Source: Novimethylophilus kurashikiensis
GTDB taxonomy: Bacteria; Pseudomonadota; Gammaproteobacteria; Burkholderiales; Methylophilaceae
Assembly: GCF_003112435.1 (NCBI RefSeq)
Contig: NZ_BDOQ01000002.1
Coordinates: forward strand, 1 to 64,000
Length of the DNA: 64,000 nucleotides
Reading direction: 5' to 3'
Below the pieces are notes generated by a model. That model was not told the DNA's origin and did no database searches. It saw only the letters and a program-made list of their open reading frames with translations. Shown here piece after piece: positions 17,203-26,526 of this stretch. Made by a program: the position numbers and the translations under genes. Each line of letters opens with the position of its first letter. The first letter of the stretch is position 1.

Positions 17203-19107
17203 TTACAACCGGCTTTCTAGTTCTTCCCAGCGCAGCAGACTGGCTTCCAGTTCCTCATCCAATTTGGCTAGGCGCGTTTGCAGGCGTTTTACTTCCTGCG
17301 GCTGGTCGCGGTAAAGCGCTGCGTCGGTTAGGCGTTCGTTGATTTCTTTTTGCTCGTTTTCCAGTTGCTCGATGCGCTCGGGCAAGACCTCCAGTTCGCG
17401 GGTTTCCTTGTAGCTGAGCCGAGTCTTGGCGGGTTGAGCGGTAGCCGGTTTGGGGGCTGCCGGCGACGCGGCTTTAGGCTTGGCTTGCATAGCTGCGGCG
17501 TCGCGCGCGGCCTGGAAGCGCCGCCAATCGTCATAACCGCCGCCGAATTCCGTCAGCACGCCATTGCCTTCGAAGGCAATCACCTGCGTGACGGTATTTT
17601 CGAGAAATGCACGGTCGTGGCTGACCAGGAACAGCGTGCCTTCGAACGACTGCAGCAGTTCTTCCAATAATTCCAGCGTGTCGATGTCGAGGTCGTTGGT
17701 CGGCTCGTCGAGGACCAGCACATTCGCCGGCTGGCTGAACAGCCGCGCTAGCAGCAGCCGGTTGCGTTCTCCGCCGGAGAGCGATTTGACAGGCGCTCGG
17801 GCGCGCTGCGAGGGGAACAAGAAGTCTTCCAGGTAGCTGATGACGTGCTTGCGCTCGTTGCCGATTTGCACGTAATCGGCGCCGGGGCTGATCGTATCGG
17901 CCAGCGTAGCTTCTTCGTTCAACTGCGCGCGCATTTGGTCGAAGTAGGCGACGTTGAGCTTGGTGCCGAGCTGCACGGTGCCTGAATCCGGCTGCAGCTC
18001 GCCCAGGATGAGCTTGAGCAGGGTCGATTTGCCTACGCCATTGGGACCGAGTAAACCGATGCGGTCGCCGCGCATGATACGGGTGGAAAAATCGCGGATC
18101 AGGGTTTTACCGCCAAACGACTTGGCGACATGGGTGAGCTCGGCCACCAGCTTACCCGAGCGTTCGCCCGCATCAAGCGTTAGTGCTACCTGGCCGATGC
18201 GATCGTGACGGGCAGCACGTTCCAGCCGCAGGGATTCCAGTCGCCGAACGCGGCCCTCATTGCGGGTGCGGCGCGCTTCCACCCCCTTGCGAATCCAGAC
18301 TTCCTCCTGTGCCAGGAATTTATCGAACTTGGCGTTCTGCTGCGCTTCGGTTTGCAGCTCTTCCTGCTTGCGTTGCTGATAGGCGGCGTAGGAGCCGGGG
18401 TAGTCGCGCAGGATGCCGCGATCCAGTTCGACGATGCGTGTTGCCAGCCGGTCGAGAAAGCGCCGGTCGTGGGTGATGAACAGCACCGCGCCGTTAAAGC
18501 CCAGCAACAGGTCTTCCAGCCACTCGATCGCTTCCATGTCGAGATGGTTGGTGGGTTCGTCCAGCAGCAGCACGTCGGGTTCAGCCACCAGCGCTTGGGC
18601 CAGTGCCACCCGCTTGCGCCAACCGCCGGAAAGGCTGGCGATTTTGTCGTCCGCCGGCAGGCCCAGCTTACTTACCACCGTATCAATGCGCGACTGTACC
18701 TGCCAGCCATTTTGCGCTTCCAGATCATGTTGCAAGTGTTGCATGCGTTCGAGCAAGGCTTCGGTATCGGCTCCAGCATGCGATAGCTCGACCGAAACGG
18801 CGTGATAGTCGAGCAGCAACTGGCGCAGGTTGCCCAGGCCTTCGGCCACGGCTTCCATCACCGTATGGGTTTCATCCAGCGGCGGTTCTTGCGGCACGTA
18901 GGCCAGATTGATCCCCGGCGCGCGCCATACGCTGCCATCGTCCAACTGGGCAGTGCCGGCAATGGCCTTGAGCATGCTCGATTTCCCCGCGCCGTTGCGG
19001 CCGATGAGGCCGACGCGTTCGCCGGGGTCGAGTTGGAATTGAACGTGGTCGAGGAGCGGCGTGAGGCCGTAAGCCAGGCTGGCCTGGTCGAGAGTAATAA
19101 GAGGCAT
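17203..19107 (-). CDS. uup: ABC-F family ATPase Uup
   Basis: This 634-residue soluble protein has two ABC ATPase domains and no membrane domain. Walker A motifs are GRNGAGKS (residues 36-43) and GPNGVGKS; signature motifs are LSGGWRKR and LSGGERNR; Walker B motifs are VLLLDEPTNHLD and VLVLDEPTNDLD. A C-terminal coiled coil beginning LSYKETRELEVLPERI is the DNA-binding extension that separates Uup from other ABC-F members. Uup acts on ribosomes and in genome stability, where it counters precise transposon excision. It follows pagP by 39 bp on the same strand, so the two may be cotranscribed. Confidence 0.93.
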   Translation of the reverse strand: MPLITLDQASLAYGLTPLLDHVQFQLDPGERVGLIGRNGAGKSSMLKAIAGTAQLDDGSVWRAPGINLAYVPQEPPLDETHTVMEAVAEGLGNLRQLLLDYHAVSVELSHAGADTEALLERMQHLQHDLEAQNGWQVQSRIDTVVSKLGLPADDKIASLSGGWRKRVALAQALVAEPDVLLLDEPTNHLDMEAIEWLEDLLLGFNGAVLFITHDRRFLDRLATRIVELDRGILRDYPGSYAAYQQRKQEELQTEAQQNAKFDKFLAQEEVWIRKGVEARRTRNEGRVRRLESLRLERAARHDRIGQVALTLDAGERSGKLVAELTHVAKSFGGKTLIRDFSTRIMRGDRIGLLGPNGVGKSTLLKLILGELQPDSGTVQLGTKLNVAYFDQMRAQLNEEATLADTISPGADYVQIGNERKHVISYLEDFLFPSQRARAPVKSLSGGERNRLLLARLFSQPANVLVLDEPTNDLDIDTLELLEELLQSFEGTLFLVSHDRAFLENTVTQVIAFEGNGVLTEFGGGYDDWRRFQAARDAAAMQAKPKAASPAAPKPATAQPAKTRLSYKETRELEVLPERIEQLENEQKEINERLTDAALYRDQPQEVKRLQTRLAKLDEELEASLLRWEELESRL

Positions 19108-19146
19108 GCCGCTATTTTACAGGGAAGCGGCCAGCCTACCTATGTG

Positions 19147-19704
19147 TCAGAACCCGAATGTGGACCAGAAGAAAAACACGTTGCCGTGACCTTTGCCGCC
19201 CGGCACGAAGGCCGTGTTGAGAGAAACGTCGCGGTAGCCGACCGAGGCGATGGGCAGCACACCGGGGATTGGCGTGTAGTGGCCGATATCTTCACGCGCC
19301 GTCACCAGCACCGAATAACCGACACCCGCATGTAGCGCTTGCGGTTGCCCTGCAATCCATTGATAGCCATAGCCTACCATCGGTTCAACATTGGAATGCG
19401 AATCGAGGAAGGCCATGGCGTAGAGACCTTCCCAATTGCCGGACGCGTTGTAGCGGCTGCGTCCGTAACCCAGGCCCCAGTTGTCTTCGCGAAAAGAGTC
19501 GATCTTCTCCGAGGTATAGGCGGAGCGCAGGTGGTAGGTGTGGAACGGGATGTAGAGATCGTTACCGCCTTGCTCCCAAGTGTCGGTGACATGTTGGCAG
19601 GTGCGGTCGAGCAGGCTGTCGGTGTTGTCGCAAACGGCCCAGGCCGAGGAGGTGCTGCACAAGGCGAGGGCGATGCAGATTGCTGTTGGACGTAGTCTAG
19701 TCAT
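19147..19704 (-). CDS. pagP: Lipid A palmitoyltransferase PagP
   Basis: This 185-residue outer-membrane enzyme moves a palmitate chain from a phospholipid to lipid A. A signal peptide (to about AWAV, residue 24) is followed by an amphipathic helix and an eight-strand barrel. The catalytic set is visible by comparison with the E. coli enzyme: H58 in YIPFHTYH, and D101-S102 in AMAFLDSHS. The middle GNWEGLYAMAF and the end GNVFFFWSTFGF with terminal Phe are family hallmarks. Two cysteines (C25, C36) near the mature N-terminus are unusual but could pair. PagP usually protects against antimicrobial peptides. Confidence 0.92.
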   Translation of the reverse strand: MTRLRPTAICIALALCSTSSAWAVCDNTDSLLDRTCQHVTDTWEQGGNDLYIPFHTYHLRSAYTSEKIDSFREDNWGLGYGRSRYNASGNWEGLYAMAFLDSHSNVEPMVGYGYQWIAGQPQALHAGVGYSVLVTAREDIGHYTPIPGVLPIASVGYRDVSLNTAFVPGGKGHGNVFFFWSTFGF

Positions 19705-19814
19705 TGAATTGCTCCGGAGCTTTTCGCTGTTGTTAGCCGGGTTGATTACAACGGTAAGACTCGCCCAACTAATGTTGAGTTCATGACTTAGAGGTAAAGT
19801 TCTGCAAAGACGGG

Positions 19815-21809
19815 CTATTTTCCGAGCATGGCCTTCATCTGGGCGATGCGGTTAGCCACTTGAGCTTTGCGTTCGGCAGGGTCGGCTTCCACCGTGGCTT
19901 TACCCGAATGGCGAATGTCGTCCGGCGGCATTTCTTCGAGGAAACGGCTGGGCTCGCACGACTCCCAATCGCCGGCACGTTTGCGTTTTTTGCAGTAGGT
20001 GATGGTGAGCGATTTCTGGGCGCGGGTGATGCCGACGTACATCAGGCGGCGTTCTTCCTCCACCTTCTGTTCGTCCATGGATTCGCGGTGAGGCAGCACA
20101 CCTTCTTCCACGCCGATGAGGAATACGTGGCCGTATTCCAGCCCCTTGGAGGCGTGCAGGGTAGAGAGCTTGACGGCGTCGGGCTCGGCTTCTTCGCGGC
20201 CTTCCAGCATGCTCATGAGCGCCACGGTTTGCGTGAGCTGGAGCAGGTCCTTCTCGTCTTCCTCGCCTTTTTTCGCCAGCCACCCGGTGAAATCCAGCAC
20301 GTTCTTCCACTTGGTTTCGGCTGCGCGCGGCTCCTCGCTATCGTAGAGGAAGGCTTCGTAGCCGATGGCGCCAAGCAAATCGGTCAACACCTGGCCGGCC
20401 GGGTCTTTCACGGCGCGCTGTTGCATACGCTGGATAAACTTGCAGAAGGTGAGTAAATCTTCCAGCTGCTTAGCGCCCACGGCGTGCTGGAATTCCGGCT
20501 CGAATACCGCGGCGAACAAGGAAATATGGTCCTTGGCGGCAAATTCGCCCAGGCGCTCCAGCGTGGTGTTGCCGATGCCTCGCTTGGGCGTAGTGGCGGC
20601 GCGGATGAATGCAGGATCGTCGTCCTCGTTGGCGATGAGGCGCAGGTAGGCGATGACGTCTTTGATCTCCGCGCGGTCGAAGAAGGAAGTACCGCCGCTG
20701 ACGGTGTAGGGAATCTTCTGGTTGCGCAGCTGCTGCTCGATGACGCGCGATTGGTGGTTGCCGCGATACAAAATGGCGTAATCGGCAAACCGCGTGCGAT
20801 GCTCGAACTTGTGCGCAAGCAGCTTCATGGTCACTAGTTCGGCTTCGTGCTCCTCGTCCTTGGCAGGGACAATCTGGATGGGATCGCCTACGCCCAGGTC
20901 GCTCCAGAGTTTCTTCTCGAACAGCTTGGGGTTGTTGGCAATGACGCTGTTGGCGGCACGCAGGATGCGCACCGTGGAGCGGTAATTCTGCTCCAGCTTG
21001 ATCACCTTGAGACGCGGAAAATCCTGCGTCAGTTGGCGTAGATTTTCTACATCTGCCCCGCGCCAGGCATAGATGGCTTGATCATCGTCGCCCACCGCGG
21101 TGAATCGGCCCTCGATGCCGGTCAGCATCTTCACCAGGCGATACTGGCAGGCATTGGTATCCTGGTATTCGTCGATGAGCAGGTACTTTAGCTTGCGCTG
21201 CCAGCGCTCCAGCGCCTCCGGGTACTGCTCGAACAGCTCCACCGGCAGGCGGATGAGATCGTCGAAATCTACCGCCTGATAAGCTTTCAGCGTCTGCTGG
21301 TAAAGCTGGTAAATCTTGGCGGAAGCCACCTCCAGCTCGTCCTCCGCCGTGACTGCTGCCGTATCGGGCGTAACGAAGGCGTTTTTCCACTGCGAAATCT
21401 TCCATTGCGTGCGGCGCAGCAGTTGTTTATCGGTGGTGGCGAGAATGTCCGACAACGTTTTCATGCTGTCGGAAGAATCGAGAATGGAAAACTGCGGTTT
21501 GTAGCCCAGCAGCTTCGCCTCGGTCCGCAGCATCTGCAAACCCAGCGAGTGGAAGGTGGTGACCGTGAGCCCCTTGGAAGGCTTACCCTCGAGCAAATGC
21601 CCAACCCGCTCCTGCATCTCCCGCGCCGCCTTGTTGGTGAAGGTAATCGCCGCGATGTTCTTGGGCGCATAGCCGCACTTGTCGATCAGGTGCACGATCT
21701 TGTGCGTAATCACCCGCGTCTTGCCGCTGCCGGCACCAGCCAGGACGAGTAATGGGCCGTCGATGTACTTCGCGGCTTCGCGTTGGGGATCGTTAAGTTT
21801 GGAAAGCAT
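19815..21809 (-). CDS. rep: ATP-dependent DNA helicase Rep
   Basis: This 664-residue superfamily 1 helicase has Walker A AGAGSGKT (residues 24-31), motif Ia ITFTNKAAREM, motif II LLIDEYQDTNACQ, motif III VGDDDQAIYAWRGA, motif IV LEQNYRST, motif V LSTLHASKGLEYGHVF and motif VI YVGITRAQKSL. The length, start MLSKLNDPQREAA and ending distinguish Rep from the longer UvrD. Rep clears proteins from DNA ahead of replication forks. It is separate from pagP by about 110 bp and from bpt by about 170 bp, so it is likely its own unit. Confidence 0.93.
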   Translation of the reverse strand: MLSKLNDPQREAAKYIDGPLLVLAGAGSGKTRVITHKIVHLIDKCGYAPKNIAAITFTNKAAREMQERVGHLLEGKPSKGLTVTTFHSLGLQMLRTEAKLLGYKPQFSILDSSDSMKTLSDILATTDKQLLRRTQWKISQWKNAFVTPDTAAVTAEDELEVASAKIYQLYQQTLKAYQAVDFDDLIRLPVELFEQYPEALERWQRKLKYLLIDEYQDTNACQYRLVKMLTGIEGRFTAVGDDDQAIYAWRGADVENLRQLTQDFPRLKVIKLEQNYRSTVRILRAANSVIANNPKLFEKKLWSDLGVGDPIQIVPAKDEEHEAELVTMKLLAHKFEHRTRFADYAILYRGNHQSRVIEQQLRNQKIPYTVSGGTSFFDRAEIKDVIAYLRLIANEDDDPAFIRAATTPKRGIGNTTLERLGEFAAKDHISLFAAVFEPEFQHAVGAKQLEDLLTFCKFIQRMQQRAVKDPAGQVLTDLLGAIGYEAFLYDSEEPRAAETKWKNVLDFTGWLAKKGEEDEKDLLQLTQTVALMSMLEGREEAEPDAVKLSTLHASKGLEYGHVFLIGVEEGVLPHRESMDEQKVEEERRLMYVGITRAQKSLTITYCKKRKRAGDWESCEPSRFLEEMPPDDIRHSGKATVEADPAERKAQVANRIAQMKAMLGK

Positions 21810-21976
21810 GAGGCGTCAGGGGAAACAAGCAGGCGTGATTTTAACGGAGGAAGGGGTGGGGCGTCACTGCGTTGTGGATCTGGGGCAATTCAGAGATTGT
21901 GATTAGGCAGACCAAGAGATGTGGCGCTAATTCACGATATTAAGAGAACTGTGCTGCGAAGATGGTTAAGCCTGAT

Positions 21977-22708
21977 CTAAGGTGTTCTCGGCAGCTCCCG
22001 CCAATGCATCCCCACCAGTTTCTCCAGCGGCTGAAACTCGATTTTATAGGACATTTTGCGGGATTGTTCGATCCAGTAGCCGAGGTAGAGGTAAGGGCGA
22101 TTTTGCTGGCGGCACCATTGGGTGAGCCAGAGGACGTTGTAGGTGCCGTAGCTGGCACCGGGGATGCTGCTGTCGTAGAAGGCATAGACGGCGGAAAGCC
22201 CATCGGGGAGGCGGTCGACGATGCTGACCATGCGCAACACGCCGTTTTCACGGAATTCGATCATGGCGGAATCGATGCCGCTTTGCATGAGGAAACTGCG
22301 GTATTGCTCGGCATTGTCGGTGTCCATGCCACCGCCGGCGTGGCGGGTTTTCTGATAAGCGGAATAAAGCTCGAAGTGTTCTTCGCTGAATTCCAGCGGA
22401 CGCATCAGGGCAATCAGGTTTTCATGGTGCTTCCAGGCTCGGCGCTGGCTGCGGGTGGGGTGGAAGTCATTCACCCGCAGGCGGACCGGTACGCACGATT
22501 GGCAGTTTTCGCAGTGGGGGCGGTAGGTGTAAAGGCCGCTGCGGCGAAAGCCTTGCTTGACCAGTTCGCCGTAGGTCGCGGTGTCGATGAGTTGCGCCGG
22601 GGCAGCGACGAGCGAGCGGGCCTGCTGGTCTGGCAAGTAGCCGCAAGGATATTGCGTGGTGACGTAGAACTTGAGCCGTGCGAACGGCAAGTCATTGAGC
22701 AGCGTCAT
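21977..22708 (-). CDS. bpt: Aspartate/glutamate leucyltransferase (Bpt, Ate1-like)
   Basis: This 243-residue enzyme transfers leucine from Leu-tRNA to proteins with N-terminal Asp or Glu, marking them for ClpS/ClpAP. It has the conserved PCGYLPDQQARS, the cysteine cluster CENCQSCVPVRL, FRRSGLYTYRPHC, and the C-terminal GNAT-like part with YAFYDSSIPGASYGTYN and YLGYWIEQSRKMSYK. The ATG at 22708 lies 17 bp inside the end of aat, so the two are translationally coupled. Together they supply both bacterial N-degron tagging steps. Confidence 0.95.
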   Translation of the reverse strand: MTLLNDLPFARLKFYVTTQYPCGYLPDQQARSLVAAPAQLIDTATYGELVKQGFRRSGLYTYRPHCENCQSCVPVRLRVNDFHPTRSQRRAWKHHENLIALMRPLEFSEEHFELYSAYQKTRHAGGGMDTDNAEQYRSFLMQSGIDSAMIEFRENGVLRMVSIVDRLPDGLSAVYAFYDSSIPGASYGTYNVLWLTQWCRQQNRPYLYLGYWIEQSRKMSYKIEFQPLEKLVGMHWRELPRTP

Positions 22709-23402
22709 GAAGCTTCCATTTTCGGGTCGAATGCGGGTAGTTGATCAGCCGCCGCAGAATCTCCTCGAACTCGTGCCGGGGAATCTCCCGGCCACCCAGG
22801 CTTTCCAGGTGCGGCGTATGCATCTGGCAATCGATCATGCCGAAATCCTGTTTGTGCAGCCACCGCACCAAGTGCACAAAGGCGATCTTGGATGCATCCG
22901 TGGCCTTATGGAACATCGATTCACCGTAGAACATCTTGCCCACGGCAACGCCGTATAGGCCGCCGACCAGTTCGCCGTCCATCCAGGTTTCGACCGAATG
23001 GGCATAGCCCAGTTCGTGCAGCTTGCAATAGGCTTCGACAATCTCGGGTACGATCCAGGTTCCGTGCTGACCGTCGCGCGGGGCACTGCCGCAGGCCAAC
23101 ATCACCTCCCTGAAGGCCGAATCGGTGCGTACTTCGAAATCGCCTTTTTTCAAGCGCTTGGCGAGTGATTTGGAAACCTTGAGTTCTTCCGGGAACACCA
23201 CCATACGCGGGTCTGGGCTCCACCACAGGATGGGCTGGCCGCGGCTGTACCAGGGGAAAATGCCGCGGCGGTAGGCTTCGAGCAAGCGTTGCGGCGAGAG
23301 ATCGCCGCCCGCCGCTAATAACCCGTTCGGTTCGAGCATCGCGTTTTCCAGCGGTGGAAACGACGATTCCGGCTCCAGCCATGGAATGTAATTCCTGAAC
23401 AC
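22692..23402 (-). CDS. aat: Leucyl/phenylalanyl-tRNA-protein transferase
   Basis: This 236-residue enzyme adds Leu or Phe to proteins with N-terminal Lys or Arg. Typical features are WLEPESSFPPLENAM, GLLAAGGDLSPQRLLEAYRRG, FPWYSRGQPILWWSPDPR, and HSVETWMDGELVGGLYGVA with FYGESMFHK. The start is a GTG at 23402 with AGGAAGG 8 bases upstream; a nearby ATG is out of frame. It follows the YHS-domain gene by 18 bp, so it may be the fifth gene of a transcript that begins with the copper genes. Confidence 0.95.
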   Translation of the reverse strand: MFRNYIPWLEPESSFPPLENAMLEPNGLLAAGGDLSPQRLLEAYRRGIFPWYSRGQPILWWSPDPRMVVFPEELKVSKSLAKRLKKGDFEVRTDSAFREVMLACGSAPRDGQHGTWIVPEIVEAYCKLHELGYAHSVETWMDGELVGGLYGVAVGKMFYGESMFHKATDASKIAFVHLVRWLHKQDFGMIDCQMHTPHLESLGGREIPRHEFEEILRRLINYPHSTRKWKLHDAAQ

Positions 23403-23420
23403 TACGACATCCTTCCTCGT

Positions 23421-23903
23421 TTATAACCTGTCATTCACTTCCAGGCCGCTTGCTTCCAGCTCTTCTTCATAATGTACAAACGCCAGGCGGAGGCGATCCG
23501 CCCAGCCGTCACCAAGGCCGACGCCGACCTCGGCCAGTTTTTCCTCGATTTGCTCCGCGGTGCTTTGCAACAAGTCGTAGATCAAATAAAGCCGTTCGCC
23601 CTCGACTTCTACACGCCGGATGCCGGGCAGGGTGGTCAATGCCTCGGCCAGGGCAACCGCCTGTTGTCCTGTCAAAGGGGTGGCCAGCCGCAGGCTGCGT
23701 TTCTTCAGGACTTCACGCCCTTCCTGCCGCGGCGCCTTGATGCCGGGTTGTCCTATGTAGAGGTGCGGATGGTCTCTGAATCGTTCCAGGCACTGCCGCG
23801 AACAAAACGCATATGGAATTTCCAGGTATTGAATTGCATACTGATGCGGATCGACCTGCATGCCGCATACCGGATCTCGAACAAAGCCTGGTTTTTCCAT
23901 CAT
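23421..23903 (-). CDS. YHS-domain protein with HMA-like C-terminal domain
   Basis: The 160-residue product opens with a YHS metal-binding module: DPVCGMQVDP, then YAFCSRQCLERFRDHPHLYIG, giving Cys12-type and CxxxC-type soft ligands. After a linker, residues 70-140 resemble a ferredoxin-like HMA fold (SLRLATPLTGQQAVALAEAL, IRRVEVEGERLYLIYDL), but without a CxxC site. In other bacteria the YHS module is often fused to CopA; here it is a separate gene 12 bp after the cupredoxin gene. A role in handing Cu(I) to the ATPase is inferred from family and position. Confidence 0.75.
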   Translation of the reverse strand: MMEKPGFVRDPVCGMQVDPHQYAIQYLEIPYAFCSRQCLERFRDHPHLYIGQPGIKAPRQEGREVLKKRSLRLATPLTGQQAVALAEALTTLPGIRRVEVEGERLYLIYDLLQSTAEQIEEKLAEVGVGLGDGWADRLRLAFVHYEEELEASGLEVNDRL

Positions 23904-23915
23904 GCCGATTCCCTC

Positions 23916-24281
23916 TCAAGGCCTGGCGATCAATCTCCCCCGATACATGCCCATCTGGCAGGTGAATTCGTGTTCGCCAGGCGTCAGTCCCGGAATTGCC
24001 ACGGTTTTTGCCTGGTTCAATGGTAAATCCGCCGTTATGCCGAGGTCGTCGAACACGACCTTTTCCGCGCATGGCGTAGCGTCTTCACGTACGAATTTCA
24101 AATTCAATGCCTGGCCGGCTGCGACTTCGATGGCTGCCGGTTGGTACGTGCCGTCTTTCACCCGGATTTCGATGGCGTCCTGGCTGACGACGCGTGTCGC
24201 GCGAGGCTTGGATAGCCAGAACCACCAAACGACGAGACCGATAACGGCAATGCCTGCGAGGGTGACAATCAACGCGCTCAT
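23916..24281 (-). CDS. Membrane-anchored cupredoxin-domain protein
   Basis: This 121-residue protein starts at the ATG at 24281, which overlaps the copA stop in an ATGA. An N-terminal helix ([21 protein letters not shown]) anchors a periplasmic cupredoxin-like domain: [20 protein letters not shown], then [16 protein letters not shown], and finally [16 protein letters not shown]. The likely metal ligands are Cys in TPCAE, Cys in FTCQM and the Met residues. The usual His ligand of blue copper proteins is not seen, which suggests a soft Cu(I)-binding site rather than an electron-transfer site. It most probably works with CopA in copper export. Confidence 0.78.
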   Translation of the reverse strand: MSALIVTLAGIAVIGLVVWWFWLSKPRATRVVSQDAIEIRVKDGTYQPAAIEVAAGQALNLKFVREDATPCAEKVVFDDLGITADLPLNQAKTVAIPGLTPGEHEFTCQMGMYRGRLIARP

Positions 24282-26506
24282 GGTTTGAACCACCTCAAAC
24301 GCCCAGCGTTGCTTACCACCGTGACCGACGACATGGCCATTGCTGCGCCCGCAATCATCGGGTTGAGCAGCAGGCCGAACACGGGGTAGAGCACGCCCGC
24401 TGCGACAGGGATACCCAGGGAATTGTAGATAAAGGCGCCGAACAGGTTCTGTTTGATATTGCGCACAGTGGCACGCGAAATGGCAATAGCATTGGCCACA
24501 CCGTTAAGCGAGCCGGACATCAAGGTAATGTCAGCCGATTCGATGGCAACATCGGTGCCGGTGCCGATGGCAAAGCCGACATCGGCGCGGGCCAGAGCGG
24601 GGGCATCGTTGATGCCGTCGCCTACCATGCCGACGATTTCGCCGTGACGCATCAGTTCTGCCACTTGCTTGTCCTTGTCCTGAGGCAATACTTCTGCCAT
24701 GACCTCGCTAATGCCGACTTTTGCAGCAACCGCATGCGCCGTGGCAGCGTTATCGCCGGTGAGCATGACGACGCGGATACCGAGTTGGCGCAGGCGTTCG
24801 ATGGCCTGCTGAGAATCCGCCTTGACCGGATCGGCCACGGCGATAATACCTGCCAGTTTGCCGTTTGCAGCCAAGTACATCGGTGTCGCCGCGCCTGCCG
24901 CCTGGCGTTCCGCTTCGCTCCGCAAGGGCTTACAGTCGATGCCGTGGTCTTCCATGAATTTCGAATTGCCTAGCCGCACATGCGCGCCCTCGACTTGCCC
25001 ATGCACGCCATGCCCAGCAACGGCTTGGAATTGCGTGGCCGCAGGCCATGACAAACCGCTTTCCCTGGCCTTCGCCACGATGGCTTCAGCCAACGGGTGC
25101 TCCGATCCTGCTTCGAGGCTTGCCGCCCATTGCAACACCGTCCCCGCAGCCATGCCCGGCACAGGAACAATGGCCGTGACCGCAGGTTTGCCCTGAGTGA
25201 CGGTGCCGGTTTTATCGAGCACTATGGTGGTCAGCCGTCCCGCTTGTTGCAGTGCGTCGCCGTTGCGGATCAGGATGCCGTGCTCGGCCGCCTTGCCTAC
25301 CCCCACCATCACCGACATCGGTGTGGCGAGTCCCAATGCGCACGGGCAGGCAATCACCAGTACGGTGACTGCGGCGACCATGGCGTAGTTGAGATGCGGC
25401 TCCGGGCCGAAGTCGAACCATACGACAAAGGTGACGACTGCGATGATGAGCACGGCAGGCACGAAATACGCTGCGATAACGTCTGCCAGCCGTCCGATGG
25501 CTGGTTTCGCACCTTGGGCCTGCTTCACCATCTCGACGATGCGGGAGAGCGCGGTGTCTTTGCCTACGCGGGTAGCGCGGAACAAAAAACTGCCGGATTT
25601 GTTAAGCGTACCGCCTGCTACTTCGTTACCTGCTGATTTTTCTAGCGGCATGGGTTCGCCCGTCAGCATGGATTCGTCCACACTGGAATGGCCTTCGGTC
25701 AACACGCCGTCCACGGGGATTTTCTCGCCGGGACGGACTCGTAGAATTTCGCCTACATGCACTTCGGCGAGCGGCACATCGATCTCCTGGCCGTTGCGGA
25801 CAACGCGGGCGGTTTTTGGTTTGAGCCCGATGAGGCGTTTAACGGCCTCTGAAGTGCGGCCGCGGGCACGCATTTCAAGCGCTTGCCCGAGCACGACTAA
25901 TCCGGTAACCACCGCGATGACGTCCCAAAAAGGCTCGGCTGTACCGGCTGGAAACCATTGCGGCGCGAGCGTGACGGTGACCGAGTAGCCCCAGGCTGCG
26001 CCCAGGCCGACGGAAATCAGGGTATCCATGGTGGCGTTGTGATTGCGCAGCGATTTCCATGCACCCTTGAAGAACTGGGGCCCGGAATACAGCATGACAC
26101 ATAGGGTCAGCACCGCTAGGACGGGGGAACCCCAACGCATGAGCGTATGCGGTATGGCACCGCCCAGCATTGCGGGAAAACCGAAGAGGAGAGCGGGTAC
26201 GGCCACGGCGAGTGCAAACCAGGATTGATGCAGCAACTTGCGGTAATGCGCTTGTTCGGCCGCCTGTTGCTCGCCGTTGTCGGTTTCTTCCTCGACCTGG
26301 CGTGCTTGGTAACCTGCTTTGACGACCGCTTCTATGAGAGCGCCTTGGGAAACTTCGCCCCTAACTGTAGCGGTGCGATCGGCGAAATTGACATCGGCTT
26401 GCTGTACGCCGGGCAAGGCCCGCAACGCGGTTTCTACCGCGCCGACGCAACCGGCGCAACGCATGCCTTCGATCGAAAGGTGAATCGGGGGTAAGGATTG
26501 GCTCAC
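24278..26506 (-). CDS. copA: Cu(I)-exporting P1B-type ATPase CopA
   Basis: This 742-residue inner-membrane pump exports Cu(I) from the cytoplasm. It has an N-terminal HMA domain with MRCAGC (C17, C20), eight predicted helices, the transport motif CPC in [13 protein letters not shown], phosphorylation motif DKTGTVTQG, the TGES-equivalent LTGEP, and [11 protein letters not shown]. The C-terminal helices include [20 protein letters not shown] and [17 protein letters not shown], whose Asn, Tyr, Met and Ser residues match Cu(I) pumps. The frame extends to a TTG at 26566, inside the upstream gene. I prefer the GTG at 26506, which leaves a 20-bp gap and gives [14 protein letters not shown] as the start. 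It is first in a copA-cupredoxin-YHS block. Confidence 0.93.
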   Translation of the reverse strand: MSQSLPPIHLSIEGMRCAGCVGAVETALRALPGVQQADVNFADRTATVRGEVSQGALIEAVVKAGYQARQVEEETDNGEQQAAEQAHYRKLLHQSWFALAVAVPALLFGFPAMLGGAIPHTLMRWGSPVLAVLTLCVMLYSGPQFFKGAWKSLRNHNATMDTLISVGLGAAWGYSVTVTLAPQWFPAGTAEPFWDVIAVVTGLVVLGQALEMRARGRTSEAVKRLIGLKPKTARVVRNGQEIDVPLAEVHVGEILRVRPGEKIPVDGVLTEGHSSVDESMLTGEPMPLEKSAGNEVAGGTLNKSGSFLFRATRVGKDTALSRIVEMVKQAQGAKPAIGRLADVIAAYFVPAVLIIAVVTFVVWFDFGPEPHLNYAMVAAVTVLVIACPCALGLATPMSVMVGVGKAAEHGILIRNGDALQQAGRLTTIVLDKTGTVTQGKPAVTAIVPVPGMAAGTVLQWAASLEAGSEHPLAEAIVAKARESGLSWPAATQFQAVAGHGVHGQVEGAHVRLGNSKFMEDHGIDCKPLRSEAERQAAGAATPMYLAANGKLAGIIAVADPVKADSQQAIERLRQLGIRVVMLTGDNAATAHAVAAKVGISEVMAEVLPQDKDKQVAELMRHGEIVGMVGDGINDAPALARADVGFAIGTGTDVAIESADITLMSGSLNGVANAIAISRATVRNIKQNLFGAFIYNSLGIPVAAGVLYPVFGLLLNPMIAGAAMAMSSVTVVSNAGRLRWFKP

Positions 26507-26526
26507 AAATCCAGCATAGTACGGAC

